In this document: piece by piece, positions 11,172 through 24,445 of the stretch
Layout of the letters: every line of letters begins with the position of its first letter
Numbering within the stretch: the first letter of the stretch is position 1
Assembly (NCBI GenBank): GCA_030789695.1
Contig: CM061134.1
Span: 60,085,334 to 60,149,333, forward strand
Direction: 5' to 3'
Source: Scilla litardierei
Taxonomy: Eukaryota > Streptophyta > Magnoliopsida > Asparagales > Asparagaceae
Length of the DNA: 64,000 nt
The notes under the pieces: model-generated
Told to the model about the DNA's origin: nothing
Databases searched by the model: none
What the model saw: the letters and a program-made list of their open reading frames with translations, nothing else
Position numbers and translations under genes: made by a program

Positions 11172-14100
11172 ATGTCAGAATCTCCGCTCTCTCCGCCGCC
11201 GTGCTCTCACCTCGCCAACTATAGATCCAACGCCCACGGCCTCTCGAAGCCCTTCCGATCCCTCCACCCCTGCATCCGAGCTCGCCCCCTCGGCCGCGCC
11301 GAGATCCGCCGTGACCCCCACGAGGTCCCCCGCTGTGCCTCCTGCTCCGCCGCCTCCGCCGGCGGCGACCGCTCGGTCCCCACGCCAGCCCCACGCCTCT
11401 ACGCCTGCCTCGCGTGCGCCGCCGTCCTCTGCCCCGCCCACGCCCCTTCCCACTCCCGCGACCTCGCCCCCGGCCACGACATCGCCGTCGACGTCGACCG
11501 CGCCGAGCTCTTCTGCTCCCCCTGCGGCGATCAGGTCTACGATCCCGATTTCGATGCCGCCGTCGTCCTAGCTCGGAAACTCGATCATAACAGTGATAAG
11601 CGAAATGCGAATGCGAATGTGGTAGCAATGACGAGGAAGAAGAGGCGGAGGGTTGATTACCGGCCGTGGACGCCGGATCCGGCGGAGCGGGCGGCGATCG
11701 GGGACGGATCTAGGCCGATGACGGAGGCGGCGTCGAGCAGTTCGTCGGGGGTGGAGGAGCTCGTGCCGACGGGGCTGAGGGGGATGAACAACCTGGGGAA
11801 CACGTGCTTCATGAGCTCGGTGCTGCAGGCGCTTCTGCACACGCCGCCGATGAGGAACTTTTTCTTGAGCGATCTGCATAATAGGTTTGTTTGCCAGCAG
11901 CAGCACAAGGGGAGGAAGAAGAAGAGCGTTAGTCCGGCCAATGTGAATGCGAGGTTGTGCCTGGCTTGTGATCTTGATGCCATGTACTCGGCCGTGTTCT
12001 CCGGCGATCGAACGCCCTACAGTCCTGCAGGATTTCTCTATAGGTAACATTTTCTTTTATTATTTATTATTTATATAAGTTTATTATTATTATTATTATT
12101 GGTGTTATGATAATAAATTGATGCTTCGATGTCGTGACTGTTCTATTTTCTTGAAGATAATATATTTTAGGGTTGTTTAAAGGATAGAACTTTGTTGTAT
12201 TGCTTGTCATTCTGCATAGACTCAGTTAAAAAAGTAACATCAAGATCAGTCTTCTATTGGAAATATTGATGAATTATAAATTGATGTGGTGATCCTTGTT
12301 CACTTGTTCACTTCAAATGTTTAATTAGGTTGGATGGTTGTCAGCTCATCACTGTGGATCCAATTAAGCTTGATGCATTTTTTTTCCAACAGTTGTTCTG
12401 TTTTACCTAAATATGTCCGCGAAATGTTGATTGACCTGCAAAAACAGTTACAAAGATGCAATTGTCTGGTGTTGTCCTAAATTGCAGCCTCCCTTTTCTA
12501 ATATCGGGCATTGTGGCTTCTCAGTTGGTGGCAACATGCATCAAACCTTGCAAGTTATGAACAGCAGGATGCGCATGAATTTTTCATCTCAATGCTCGAT
12601 GCGATCCACGAAAAGGCGGAGGGGGATCAAAGCAGACGGCAAACCCAAGGTAAAATGCTGATCACTTTATTGTTTCATCTCCTTATTTTGCCTCATTGTG
12701 AAGCATTCAGCTGGTAGATGGCTTAAGTTGTCACGATATGTGAAACTCCAGTTACACTGGTTATTCTCGACGCGTATCTTTGCTGTGGTTTCCTCGGCCT
12801 GCTGCATATGTTCATTAATTATCTTATTATGACTTGTTTATATGATGAAATCCCCATATACTTACTTTTTCTGTATCACATAGACCCTTTTGCATGTGGA
12901 AGGTATCTTTTCTAATTTATGAAATTGATAGTTAATAACTCGAGAATGAAGGAGGTTATTGAGTAAGAAAATCTGAAATCATGAAAGATTCTAGGTATCA
13001 TTTTATTCCTTGAAGTTGATACTTGAGCATGATAGTATAATCGGGGGCTTGGACGGACATACATTTTGACTACTTCAAGTTGGGCCAGTCTCTCTATATA
13101 CAGGTCTGATTAAGGATTGCATGTAAGCACTTCTAGCATCATCATGTCCTTGTTTTCCATGTCTAGGTAGTCATGCTGATGCCCGGGAGTTAATTAGAGA
13201 GATACAAGGGAAACAAGCGAATAACCTAGCTGTTAGGCTGTTGGCATAGTGTGGCTCATATCATGCAGGAGCGCGACAGGCTAATTCTAAACCCCCTCGA
13301 TAGATTTCACCGAGCTGGTATGGTTTTTGACACCTGCAATACATGTTTTGCCTACACTCGGTCTAGTCATTGCCATCTCACTTCTAGCCCGCTTCCGTTT
13401 ATAGTGATGTATTACGTACCTGTGCTTGCCGTCTCAGATATATACGATAGGAGCTAGCTTCCAAAAAATGCTTACATGTATAGGAGGGCTTGCATACACC
13501 ACATTTTGTCGTAAATTGAATTTATCCTTTTTTTTCCTAGTAAAGAATTTTGTAGGTTTGAGTATTGCATTACCAAGGTTATGGTCTAAATTGGATGATA
13601 TTCCTTTTTTGTGACAGGCAATGGAGACTGTTGCATTGCACATAGAGTATTCTCTGGCATCTTGAGGTCTGATGTTATGTGTACCGTATGTGGCTTCACA
13701 TCCACAACATACGACCCATGCGTGGACATCTCTTTGGATCTGGACTCCAGCCAGGAATCCGCCAAGGCGTCTCGCCCCAAGCCGAATGCACGAAACGGGG
13801 AGACGCAGTCGGCCATGTCCGGCCAAAGTCGCGGGATATCCACCCTCATGGGGTGCCTGGAGCGTTTTACAAGGCCGGAAAGACTGGGCTCCGATCAGAA
13901 GTTCCTCTGCCAGCGCTGTCAAGTGAGGCAAGACTCCCTGAAGCAAATGTCCATCAGGAAGCTTCCTCTGGTCGCTTGCTTCCACATCAAAAGGTTCGAG
14001 CATTCATCCGCCAGGAAAATGTCGCGAAAGGTCGACCGCTACCTACAGTTTCCGTTCTACATCAACATGGCGCCATACCTGTCGTCTTCTATCCTGAGGA

Positions 14101-14387
14101 GCAGGTATGGGAACCGGATATTTACCATTGACGCTGCTATTTCGGACGCAGCCTCTGGGTTGGCTTCCGAGTTTGAATTGTTTGCGATGATAACCCACAG
14201 CGGCAAATTGGACGCTGGTCATTACGTAACATACCTGAGGCTTAACAACCAATGGTATAAATGCGACGATGCATGGATCATTCATGTCTCTGAGAACACA
14301 GTGAGGGCTTCTCAGGCTTACATGTTGTTCTATGTACAGAAAATGCTCTATTACAGAGCAAGCGAGAACGTGGTCTCCTCGTTGTGA
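11172..14387 (+). CDS. UBP22: Ubiquitin carboxyl-terminal hydrolase 22-like (SAGA deubiquitinase)
   Basis: A cysteine protease that removes ubiquitin. The plant UBP22/yeast Ubp8 family acts in the nucleus in the SAGA deubiquitination module on histone H2B. Exons: 11172-12043, 12525-12649, 13618-14387. The joins are GT-AG and keep frame, giving 588 residues, close to Arabidopsis UBP22. An N-terminal ZnF-UBP domain (about residues 11-130; CSHL, CASC, CLAC, CSPCGDQVYD) precedes a short basic linker. The USP domain has the Cys box NNLGNTCFMSS (catalytic Cys212), QQDAHEF in exon 2 (304-310), CxxC pairs near 353 and at 430/433, and the His box AGHYVTY (His534) with WYKCDDAW (Asp549/550). The methionine at 11172 was chosen over the in-frame one at 11103 because the family begins just before CSHL. 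Exon 1 is very GC-rich, typical of monocots. The gene looks intact. Confidence 0.93.
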
Positions 14388-15160
14388 GCGTTTTAGGCAC
14401 TGATCGACGTATTAGTCTGATGGAAAGAGCAATCATGGACAAATTTTGCGATGGTCAATTATCGTCGCAAAATGCAGAATGCAAGGATAAAAGGGAGCCT
14501 GAATTTTTGAGGTGTTCCTTTCGACAAGAATGTTGCATTGAAGGTACAGTTTTGCCTGACTAATCGGTTTAGAGATTACCAGAGGATACAGAGGCGGAAG
14601 CTGTGTAGCAGTAAACAAACTCGTATACTGCTTTTGGTTGTCCGATTTTTTTGACGATCTTGTAACATTTTGTTATGCTAATCGATCTGCTCCTCGTTCT
14701 TCATGGGGGTTGGTGTTAAAAGCATGTCGAGCAGAACTGATCAGTCTTTCCATTTATGCGTGAATTTCACCGCTATTTTTACCAATGACATGATCAAGAA
14801 ACAAGCCGCTGTTTTGGACAAAAAGAACCAACGCTCAAGTAAAGATGCAGACATAGCCCCAAATGAATAAGATATCCTTCGAGCAAAAGATGCTACTAAG
14901 AGGACAGATGCACACAACAAAACACACACAATTTATATACATACAAAATACACAGCATTGTACAACATGGCTTCATATGAAGCAATTCTCCAAAGCATAA
15001 TCACTTGCAACATAACAGGGTTTCATTCTCCTATCAAAAGAATAAATGAATCTAAATCACATCTCCCAGAAGGGTAGCCTACACCATTTTTGCGAGGGCT
15101 CTCAGCAACAAGCTTGCCACTTTCAGCATAACAATGCGCCATTACATGCGCTTGATGACG
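14388..15160. other. Shared 3' region of convergent genes
   Basis: This holds the UBP22 3' untranslated region (left) and that of the minus-strand transporter (right), with about 770 bp between the two stop codons. The sequence is AT-rich; no separate gene is seen. Overlapping transcripts are possible because the genes converge. Confidence 0.5.
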
Positions 15161-18100
15161 CTACAATCCCAGCAACCGCGCAATCCTATCTGAAATATTA
15201 GCTAATACGAAACCAACAAATACCTGCAAGAATACACAGCATACCGCAGATGTGAACGAATTAGATCAAACACAATCATCATTTTTTAGAGCACGGAAGC
15301 TTTTGTTAGTTTCGCATGAATCTTGAACACGTCTAAAGCATCCGCAAATCTTACTAACTATGAAGGCGAAAATACTAGCGGCCCATGGGATGAAGATGCC
15401 AACCAGTGCATATGATAACATTGTTAGCACTCATTTATAACTTATTTGATTATACATTATATGACATCCCAGGACGATCGCATGAATGGTACTAGTGTTT
15501 TGAGCGGCAAAAAGGAACGGAAGGGAAGAATGCAGTTGGCCATCAAGCTGATTGTAAGCATTACAAATATATTAGCTTGACGTTAGATTTTGAAAGCTGC
15601 TTTAAAACTCTTTAGCAAACATAACTCAACGTTAAAAAGGACTGTTTTCAAATTTTTCTCCGGGCTTTCGCAGCCTGTTCTGCGGTTCTATGGGCTTGCC
15701 GATCTGTTCTTGGGCTATTCTGTTCTTGGGCTGATTTGTTGCTGGGCTGACTTTATGCTGAGTTCTGTTTGTTGCTAGGGTTGTTTTCTATTGGTTTTCC
15801 TTGCGGACTTATTAGAACTGTTTTATGTTAGGTTTTCCAGCGGGCTTGCTAGCACAGTAAGTGGTCTTTCTCTGTGGGTTTGCTGGCACTGTTCATATCA
15901 TTCTTTTTGTTTTTTTAATATTTTAATATCAGTTTTAGATCCATTTTCAGATTTAAGTATTAAGCAAACATAATACCGATATAACTTTTATGCATTGCCA
16001 TTGATACTTTGACACAAGCCATGCTACAACAGCCACATGTTAGTATTTTAATCATTCTTATTACTGGATGACAGCTCTTGCTTCTTAGATCGCATATCAC
16101 ATATACATAATTTGATAGTAGCTGATTATAACAATGATCATGAAACTATTGACTGTTGGACTATTGTATACTGAAATACATGCTCTTAATGATATACATA
16201 TCATTCATATTGCTCATTGAATATTGTACAAGTCTTATGTAGCACTTAGCTGCCAACCATGGTCGTTCACAAAATCAAGAGCTTGTAATCAATTCAATGA
16301 TCAGTACAAGCCAAGCCTGCACATTGTCTCTGATCATTGAATTGATTACAAGCTCTTGATTTTGTGAACGACCATGGTTGGGAGCTAAGTGTTACATGAG
16401 ACAAAATGTCACAGTACAATAGGGGTCACCTTTAGAACCCATGGGAGCCACCTCTAGAATCACATCTTCCTGACAACACTTGAAAACAATATCAGATATA
16501 ATATTAGTCATAACACAATAACACAGACATGGAAACAGTATAATAGTCACAGTATCTTGACACTACACTTGATTCACGTGGTTTTGGGATAACTCATATT
16601 AGATAGAGTGCGAGACCGATTAAAGTCATGTTTTCGGCATGTATCTGAAAGGATTTCCATTTCATGTCTCTTATTCAATGGATCCGGAGTCCCTCTCGTG
16701 TTTCCGGCCCGGAGTCGCACCCTGCGGTGCAAGGTGACTTCACGTTGCATATCGTGCTCTCTAATATGAGTCACATCATTAGTATAGGACAACACAACTT
16801 ACTACGCAAGATAGCACTTGTAGGATAGAATATCTCTTGTTTGGTCTACTACTACAGTTTCATGTTATCTTTCATGTTGTCTTTCTTGTATGATCATGTT
16901 AATGTTCAAATGTTTTGTTTACTTGTTAGTAGTGAGTTTCCTTATCAGTGGTTATGCAATATTATCAATCGTCATTGTTGTTGCCTTTCTATTTATTAAA
17001 TAATACTCATGTCATGCATGGTGTTTCGTAGTATTGTCATACTGTTACTTTACTTTCCTTTAACTGTCCATAACATGTTGCACTTGTTTAGTGTATCACT
17101 TTACTTGCATGTTACTTAGTCATAACTGTTGCTCATGTTCAGTAGTTACTATCTTCCACTGTTGTTATTTTGTTATGTGCATAAACTGAATGCTTAGATA
17201 TGGATATAATCTACTGTCTAACTCAATACTACATCTCTCATGAGTTGAATATGTTTCCTATAAAGTTTCAGAGTTCTTCCATTCTCTTGAGCCATTCTGA
17301 GTCCATCCATTGAGATATGTTTTCGATATATTTCTATTTTGCATATTTTATTTTTACGGGTAACGAGCAGGACCTGCAGATTCCTAAAAAAGTAATGACC
17401 TCCAGAAATCAGGGATTTACACTCGGTAATGTATCGCATAACTTCATTAGAAAAGGGGTTTACTTCAAACTTCAAAGAGAGCTTTCAAGTATGGGCTTCA
17501 AACCAATTTTTCCCAAATCAAAATATATGTCATGCTAAGGGTTTTAAAAGGGTTGTCAATGTCATAAAAAAGATAACTATCATGAGAAAATAGCATATAA
17601 AATGAAACAAAGTAAAGAGAAAAGAAAATCTAAAAGACTAAGAATTTGATATAAATTTAGACCAAATTTTGTAGACTCTAGGCTATAAATTTCTATTTTG
17701 GTTAGAAAGTTTCTTAACATTTTGAACAACAAATATTGCATGCAAATTGTGTATGTTGATCTTGCATGAAGCACAGCCTTCAGAGAGCAAGTACAAAAAG
17801 ATTTAAATAATTAGCTGCCGCAAGTAGAAATATAGGCATCCATCTTCCATGCATAGCTAACTCCAAACAGTGTGTACCAGTGGAAAAATATGATGAGGTA
17901 GGTGTGTGTGCATGTGTGTGCGTGTGTGCAATCAGCTGAGATCCAAATTCCAACGTAATATCCTGATTATCAATTTAAAGCTTAATGTCATGATTCTTAT
18001 CGGTGGCTTGCTGTGTACATCAAAATTGGAACAAGATGCAGAACATGATAAGGCGGGCATGTGCATGTGTGTGCACGTGGACACCCAATCAGATGACATC

Positions 18101-18570
18101 CAATGTAAGAAACTGGCTGTCAATTTAAAGTTCATGTCATGATTATTACAGTGGCTTTAGCAACACAATTTGACACAGCACATATGTTTCTGGGTACTGC
18201 ACCAATACCTATTGAAAAAGTTGCCATCGTGAGAGAAAAAGTACCTGAGCAGAACCAATGATATATACTGCTGAGTAGTGGCGGCCATGAATCAACATAT
18301 CAGCAACCATTGCGAGCGGTATTGTCAGTGACATGCCCAAGGTGGCTACTAAGGGAGTAGTCCATACTACACACAACGCCCTGGAAAGATGATTAACCTT
18401 GGTCAGAACAACTGAGCCAGGCAATCATATATAGTCAGTAGCTATCACATACCAAAAGTAGTCTGAGAGTACACTTCCAACTAAGCCATTAGCAAGCACA
18501 ACTTCTTCCATTTTAAGAGAGTGCGGAATTGTGAACTTGGGCTCAATCCCTAACGCAGTCAAGGGCCAAA
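15161..18570 (-). CDS. SLC35F5/EamA-like transporter, last three exons (partial)
   Basis: A multi-pass membrane protein of the drug/metabolite transporter superfamily, close to plant SLC35F5-like proteins; the substrate is not established. Exons on the minus strand: 18570-18453, 18380-18245, 15223-15161. Splice sites are GT-AG and the phases fit: TG|G codes the Trp of SDYFW, and CAG|GTA joins in phase 0. The 104 encoded C-terminal residues include [59 protein letters not shown] and [10 protein letters not shown], ending in RLLGL. All are highly conserved in this family and span its last membrane helices. The exon that should precede 18570 (it would end just before the WPLTALG segment) was not found before the TE block at 19126 or elsewhere in the window. 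Confidence 0.88.
16232..16402. repeat. Intronic long inverted repeat (73-bp arms)
   Basis: Arms 16232-16304 and 16330-16402 are reverse complements with only about three mismatches, separated by a 25-bp loop. The inner part, from the CCATGGTCGTTCAC side, is perfect over more than 50 bp. A weaker match (ATTGTAC/GTACAAT) continues outward. No clear TSD was found. It could be a foldback MITE or a young small-RNA hairpin locus. Confidence 0.85.
17890..18155. repeat. Imperfect tandem duplication, ~140-bp unit
   Basis: Both halves contain a GTGTGTGC-rich run, CAATCAG, ATCCAA, then ATCAATTTAAAGCTTAATGTCATGATT or its close variant TCAATTTAAAGTTCATGTCATGATT. The copies are diverged and intronic. Confidence 0.55.
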
Positions 18571-19565
18571 CTGAAAAAGGAATAAAAATGTTAGTATGTT
18601 TAAAAATTATATTGTCATATACTTCAGCAGAAGCAGTGGATCTATAAAGCACAGATCAGTCTTACTCATTAAAGAAAACCTTTACCCTAGATGAACTATT
18701 TGTAGCAGGCTAGCAGCAATCCGTTTAATAGCTAGTTGTCCACACATCAAAGAAACAATGAAAACATTGAGAAAAAGATGGCATGTTGCCAACAGAACTG
18801 ATGTCAAGAAATTGGACTCTGCTTAGAAACCTTAAGTACTAGAGTGTGATTTCCATGCCAATGTCCATACCTCATTCTAATGAGTAACAGTATACAAACA
18901 CACACTTTGGTACGCACAAATGCTTCTCAGTTCACGACTTATTGGCAGAATATGACTTTATCGAGATGTGGATACATAAGCATCTGCAGATGGCACATGA
19001 CTGCATTCATTTTGCCTTTATTGGGTTTCGAAATGTGAGAAGGTTTGTATGTCATCATCGTATTATTATTATCCATAGGCTTTTAATCGCGATAAGTGGC
19101 TAATGTGCTACTAAGGCTTGGTTCTTGTTTCAGGATGTTTTCTCACCACTGAAGTTGTTAAGAGATAACAGCTGACCTAGGATGCCGTAGGCCGCTGATT
19201 GGACACCGGACGAGCTAACTGCCAACTGAATGAACTCCAATTCGAGCTATGTGAGTCGGGTCAGAGCCTATCTCCCAACTATCTGCAACATAAGAAGCTT
19301 GTCAGGTGGACAGATTTGGGGTCCGACCTAATCCCCTCCAATATTTCAGTCAGTACGTGACTCAAATGAGGCTCGAGATAATCTACGATCGATCTGTTAG
19401 AGAGACCCACCGAACTATAAAAAGAGTGTAAAAAAGAGATGTTAGATCGGAGGAAGCCAGATCCAACTTAAAGAGTACATGGCCCTTGTTGGAGATCGTT
19501 GTAGCTCTCCGCTTATTGAGTCAGAGTTGTAGTCGTTTGGATTGTGCTTGGAATTCCCCATGTCC

Positions 19566-21013
19566 TGTTGGATCAGGATCTAAGCCTAGAGGGGGGTGAA
19601 TAGGCTATTAAAAATTCGCATGCAACCCACGAGCAACCACACGCAGTTATACAACACAGATACAAATATGCAGTGTAAATACAAACAATCACAGAGTACG
19701 CTGCAGATTTACCATGCTTCGGTCGCACCCACGACTACTCCAGCACCCAAGCAGATACTAGCATTAATATATTACTTTTGTACAACTACAATGAGTCCTG
19801 AGCTACCTGCCCCCCACCTAGTTCGTACCACACTCCACCGGTGCAGAACACTATCAACCCTAGTAAATGATCTATCTTGACTAGCTACAACTCGTCAAGA
19901 CCCTCTTGTCTAGCTCCCACTAGACAAGTCCCCAAAACATGTATGAATGGTAAAGTTTTCCCTACAGAGATCTATACAACTACACAAAATAATAATGAGT
20001 TTAGAGAATCTCAGTTTGTGTAGTGACAGTCGTCTTTGTCAATCAGCTCAAATCAGATCACATCTGATAGGATGTCACCAACGTCACGTCCTCGCCTGAA
20101 ACTTGCAGCCCTATGTGCTCTCCTCCTTGTAACCTGCAGCCATGGTCTTGGGCTCCTTGAAGAGGCTTGCGCAATGTGATGAAGACCCATTTGATGTGTT
20201 GCGCAAGTTGTTGAAGCTTCTCCCTATGATGTTGTGCAATGAAGTAGATGGGAAGTCCCTTATTGTTGCGGCCGTGAGCTTTACTCCCTCCTATATTGCG
20301 CAATGTAGATGGGCTTGGTTATGGAGTTGTACAAGGTAGCTTTGACAATGAGATCTTGGAGCTTTGACCTAGGAGATGATGAGATATATGAAGCTATTCA
20401 GAATACAACTCATGCTAAAATAAATACCACTGATTTAATACAAAGATTAAAATCAGAAAAATATCACCATGTTGTAGAGCACTGAGTTGTGATCGTCCTG
20501 GCGTAAACGGTTCGTCGATCCGAGCTCTGTGGAGAAAGTTATGCACTTTTTAGCGTCGTTCGTCGAGCTCCTTGCAAAGTTGCGGCCATGAAGCTTTTCT
20601 CTAGGGTTGTGACCGAATTTCTTTGGTTGCCTCTCTTAAAATCTCTCTTTGATTTGCATGAGATTCTCCATATCTCTCCATCTTTGACCAAGTCTTCAAT
20701 TTGCATGGCATTAGGATTTGAATGTTGCACCAATTGATTTGAATCAATTCAAATATGGATTTGAATTGATTTGCTCCTTATCTTCTCATCTTTGACTTAG
20801 TCCAATTTTTGTAGCCATATTCTCCATCTTTGACTTAGTCCACTTGAAGTGTGTGTATCAATTCCTCCATCACTTTTGGCTAGTCTCTCTTTGAGTATTC
20901 GCGAGAGTGCCATTTCTGAAAACACTTAGCACACACATTAAAGCGTTCACACATGTTTGTTATCATCAAACACAAAGTCATCGATCGTTGTATCCAACAG
21001 GTTGTATCCAACA
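19566..21013 (-). mobile_element. Solo LTR of a SIRE-type Copia element
   Basis: It begins TGTTGGATCAGG, ends GTATCCAACA, and is flanked by the 5-bp TSD TGTCC (19561-19565 and 21014-21018), with no internal domains. CCTAGAGGGGGGTGAATAGG at 19587 is the reverse complement of the CTATTCACCCCCC motif found near the 3' end of SIRE/Maximus-type LTRs (compare 34406 on the plus strand), so the LTR lies on the minus strand. Open frames inside it are not meaningful. Confidence 0.75.
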
Positions 21014-21074
21014 TGTCCCCCATCTCTCATTGCATCAAAGACTTCTTATATGTCAGGGTGTCATTTTGGTCCAC

Positions 21075-21185
21075 CGGGCCGACCCGGGCTCAAAAGAAAC
21101 CCAGGCCAGGCCGGCCCGGCCAGGCCGGCCCGGGCCCGGGTAGGCCGGGCCGGCCCAAGGCGGGCCGGGCCAGGCCGGCCCGGTT
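21075..21185. repeat. Left subterminal GGCCGGCCC array of the hAT element
   Basis: Densely repeated GGCCGGCCCGG/CCAGGCC motifs just inside the left terminal repeat. The mirror array lies at 24310-24445. Subterminal repeats of hAT elements are transposase binding sites in known cases (Ac, Tag); that role is inferred here. Confidence 0.7.
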
Positions 21186-21750
21186 TTTTAAATAAAAAAA
21201 TTAATTTTTTTTAAAAACTTAAAAAACTTCAATCAAAAATCAAAAAAATCAGAAAAAACTTATAATCTAATATCTAAAAATCTAAAATATAGTTGTAAAC
21301 ATGTAAAAATTCCAAAAAAATATAGAACACTTCTAAAAAAATCAGACATTTTAAAACATGAAAAAAAGTTTAAACATGTTCAAAGCTCTTAAGAAATAAA
21401 AATAGTCCAAATTAAAGTTTTAATTACCTACTAATTTTTTTGGGTAAGTTAACAACATATATTTAATTGTATATGTTAATGTTACTAACAATACACGAAA
21501 AAATTTAATATATACCAAAAAATTTAATCCCGAAATTCTCGAAGGTCCCGGGTTGAACCTTTAAATTTTATTAATTGAATTTTTTTTGAGGGGGGACATA
21601 CGTTGGCCAGCCTTACCCCTCATACATTGGCCAAAAAAAGAAACTAATACATGTTATAAACTGCTAACACAAATAAATATATCAAGTCTCTGCTTCTTCT
21701 TCTTCTTCTTCTTCCTCCTCCTCTTCTTCAGAGTCTTCAGAAAGGTCGGT

Positions 21751-23861
21751 CTAATATTGGGTTCTCGATTCAGCCCTGAACCAATCCTTCGCACAAACCG
21801 ATGCTTCTACTATATCTGGCTTCAGCCGTGACCTCTTGTTGCTAAGAACACGACTACCTGCACTAAAAGCAGACTCTGAAGCAATAGTAGATATGGGTAC
21901 GGCTAACAAATCATGAGCCATCATGGAAAGAATTGGATAACTATTCTTATATTGTTTCCACCATGACAGAACATCAAAACTCTCATTATTCAAGTCTTCT
22001 TCAGAAAATGGACAAGAACTTGACAAATACCTAGACAGTTCATTAGTCGTGTCAGATGTTCTTTGCTTCTTCTTGCCCATAAGCAGGCGGACTCTGCTTG
22101 GAGCACTTGAAGATGCTTGAACATTAGATGTGTGTGCAGAACTACCATATCGTGTCTCATATACAGTAAAAAGTGATCGTAAGCTATTCTTAAAACTAGA
22201 TTTGTGTTGTTTTGCTTCAGCTTGAAGGTTCAAGTTTTCGTAATAGGTATCTAAGAAGTCAAGTACTACATCCTCCTTAAACCGGGGATCTAAAACCTTC
22301 GCTATAGTGTATAGCAAAGGAACATGATTCCAATACTTACGGAGTTTAATCTACATCTGTGCTATCATTGTTTTAAGGTCTGGAGTCCTAATGGTGTCAT
22401 TATCTCTATGTTTTTGTATAACTTCAGAGATCACCGCTAATTGGTCTAAGCCTAGAACTGAAGTAGAGTAGTAAATACCAGAAAACTTGTTTGTTGTCAA
22501 GTAGAAAATTACAAAAAAAATCATAAAGTTCATCTATAATTAGCCACTCATAATCACTAATTTCATAATCACTATCATTTGCAAGGTATGCACTTGCAAA
22601 CTCACTAAGTTGGGTTCTATTCTGTCTCATACAACGTATCATTAGATACGTTGAATTCCACCTATGGGGGACACTAAATTTAAATGACATATAAGGCAGT
22701 TGGTTACTACGACAAAACTGCCTATATTCCCTCCTTTTTTGTGAATTAGTGGTAATTAAAAGCATAAGGTTTCTAGCCTTTTCCAGATAAACAGAAGCAA
22801 GTTTAAGACCATCCTGAACTACTAAGTTTAAAAGATGGCATGCACAACGTTGATGAAAAATTAACCCATCTAGATCTGGGTTCCATTGACGTTGCAAAAA
22901 ATTAATGGCTAAAGTATTATTCGAAGCATTATCAAAAGTAATTGTAAAATTTTTTTGCTCAATATCATAATCACGACAAATATTTTGCAAAGTCTTACCA
23001 ATAAACTGTCCCTTGTGTGCATGCTCTAACACCTTAAAACCAATAATTCTTTTCTGAATGATATAATCATGATCTGTAAAATGGGCCGTAAGACACATGT
23101 ATGATGCACCCCATTTTGTAGTTCATATGTCAGAAGTTAATGAAATCCTACATTCTAAATTAAGAAAAATCTGATGCAAATTTGCCTGTCCTTCATGAAA
23201 AATAGTCATACAATCTTTTCTAAGGGTGTTCCTAGATAATTTTCTAAAAAGCATGGTTAAATGCATTTTGCTGTAATCGTTCTAATTCTAGGCTTTCAGC
23301 ATAATTTAGAGGTAGTTCTTTGCATAACACAAATCTCGCCATCTCTTTTCTCATATTTTCAACAGAATATGAGAAAGGAGTAAGAGAGGAAGATGATGAA
23401 GATAAATTTAATGTTGCTTGTCTAGCATCTTTTTTAACATGCGATTTCATGTGTCTTAGCCGATGTGAAGTGCCGGCAGTATGTGCGGCAGCAAAACTAG
23501 TTCTACATATCTTACAAAAGACACGAATTTGTTCGATGCCATTACTATCTTTTACCATTTCACGTGTAAAGTGATCCCAAACACCGGACTTTGGTCCTTT
23601 CTTTTGGGTTTATGTAGTAGGTGCATGCATATGTGAAGCAGGTGTTGATGTTTATGCCGGTGAACTTGTGTACGTGTGAGCAGCATGCAAGAAAGGTGAA
23701 TGTGCAGGTGGTGGCATGACGGGGCTAGGATTATTACTAGCCCCATTGTTATCAGGTTCTTGTGTTTCAATATTTGCTATATCAGCATAGTTACCACGTA
23801 GTACATCAGCATAATATTCATAATCGGCAGTATTAGTATCATCATCTATATTAAAAGTCAT
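21751..23861 (-). pseudogene. hAT transposase (RICESLEEPER-like), degraded
   Basis: Domains follow hAT order on the minus strand. An acidic Pro-rich N-terminus starts at 23861. A BED zinc finger lies at about 23590-23420 (WDHFTREMVKD, FCKICRTSF, then HRLRHMKSH). The RNase-H-like catalytic core is at 23100-22430 (ITFDNASNNT, HQRCACHLLNLVVQDGL, PHRWNSTYLMI). The C-terminal dimerisation domain is at 22317-21751 (DPRFKED; FDVLSWWKQ; ISTIASESAFSAGSRVLS; MMAHDLLAVP). The first part carries two in-frame stops between 23655 and 23590, and the core and C-terminal parts are in two other frames, so it is inactive. The catalytic-core order and the SESAFSAG motif make the family call secure. Confidence 0.88.
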
Positions 23862-24254
23862 ATTTATCTTCCTAGACGGTCATGCCATTATGCTAATCTA
23901 AAATTTATACCATAGAAACCTGTTTGAGTATGCCCGGAGTTGTAGAGCCCGGTAGTAGCTAGCGACTGTCGAGGGAAGCTTGCACGGTATTAGCGAGAGA
24001 CCGGACGTAGCGAATTGGAGTAGCGATACGGTTGACGATAGTAACGAGATTGACGATTGTAGAGACGGTAGACGGAGGTAGACGGTAGTCGCGAGAGTTG
24101 TAGAACACCGGGTAGAAAGGAGTTTAGAGAATTAGAGTTTAGAGATTTTGTGAGGGTAGAGAGGAGTGTAGAGATTTTGTGAGTGAAGAAATGAGGGGGG
24201 AGGGGGGGTTTATAGAGATTTTTGTATGTTTAAAAAATTTAAAAAACAATGCAA

Positions 24255-24294
24255 CCGTTGCCAAACGGGCAAATTTTTGCCCGTTTGGCAACGG
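24255..24294. repeat. Perfect 19-bp-arm hairpin inside the hAT element
   Basis: Arms 24255-24273 (CCGTTGCCAAACGGGCAAA) and 24276-24294 are exact reverse complements with a 2-bp loop. It lies between the transposase start and the right subterminal array. Confidence 0.9.
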
Positions 24295-24309
24295 GCATTT
24301 GCTGCACTA

Positions 24310-24445
24310 GCAGCTGGCCCGGGCCGGCCCGGGCTTTTGCCCAGGCCAGGCCGGGGGCACCCCAGCCCGGCCCTGGGGCCGGGCCCGGGCCGCAGCCCGG
24401 CACGGGTTTAGGGTGCCGGGCCCGGGCCGGGCCGGCGGGCCCCCG
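24310..24445. repeat. Right subterminal GGCCGGGCC array of the hAT element
   Basis: CCGGGCCGGCCCGGGC-type repeats mirror the left array and run up to the right terminal repeat at 24451. Confidence 0.7.

Larger units (their letters stand above)
15224..18244 (-). other. 3.0-kb last intron of the transporter gene
   Basis: AT-rich intron bounded by GT (18244-18243) and AG (15225-15224) on the minus strand. It carries a long perfect-looking hairpin at 16232-16402 and an imperfect ~140-bp duplication at 17890-18155. No other gene is visible inside it. Confidence 0.7.

Noticed and set aside
11170..11628. Minus-strand Arg/Gly-rich open frame of 152 codons over UBP22 exon 1
   Set aside because: Low-complexity shadow of the GC-rich sense exon; no domain, and the sense frame has conserved ZnF-UBP and USP motifs.
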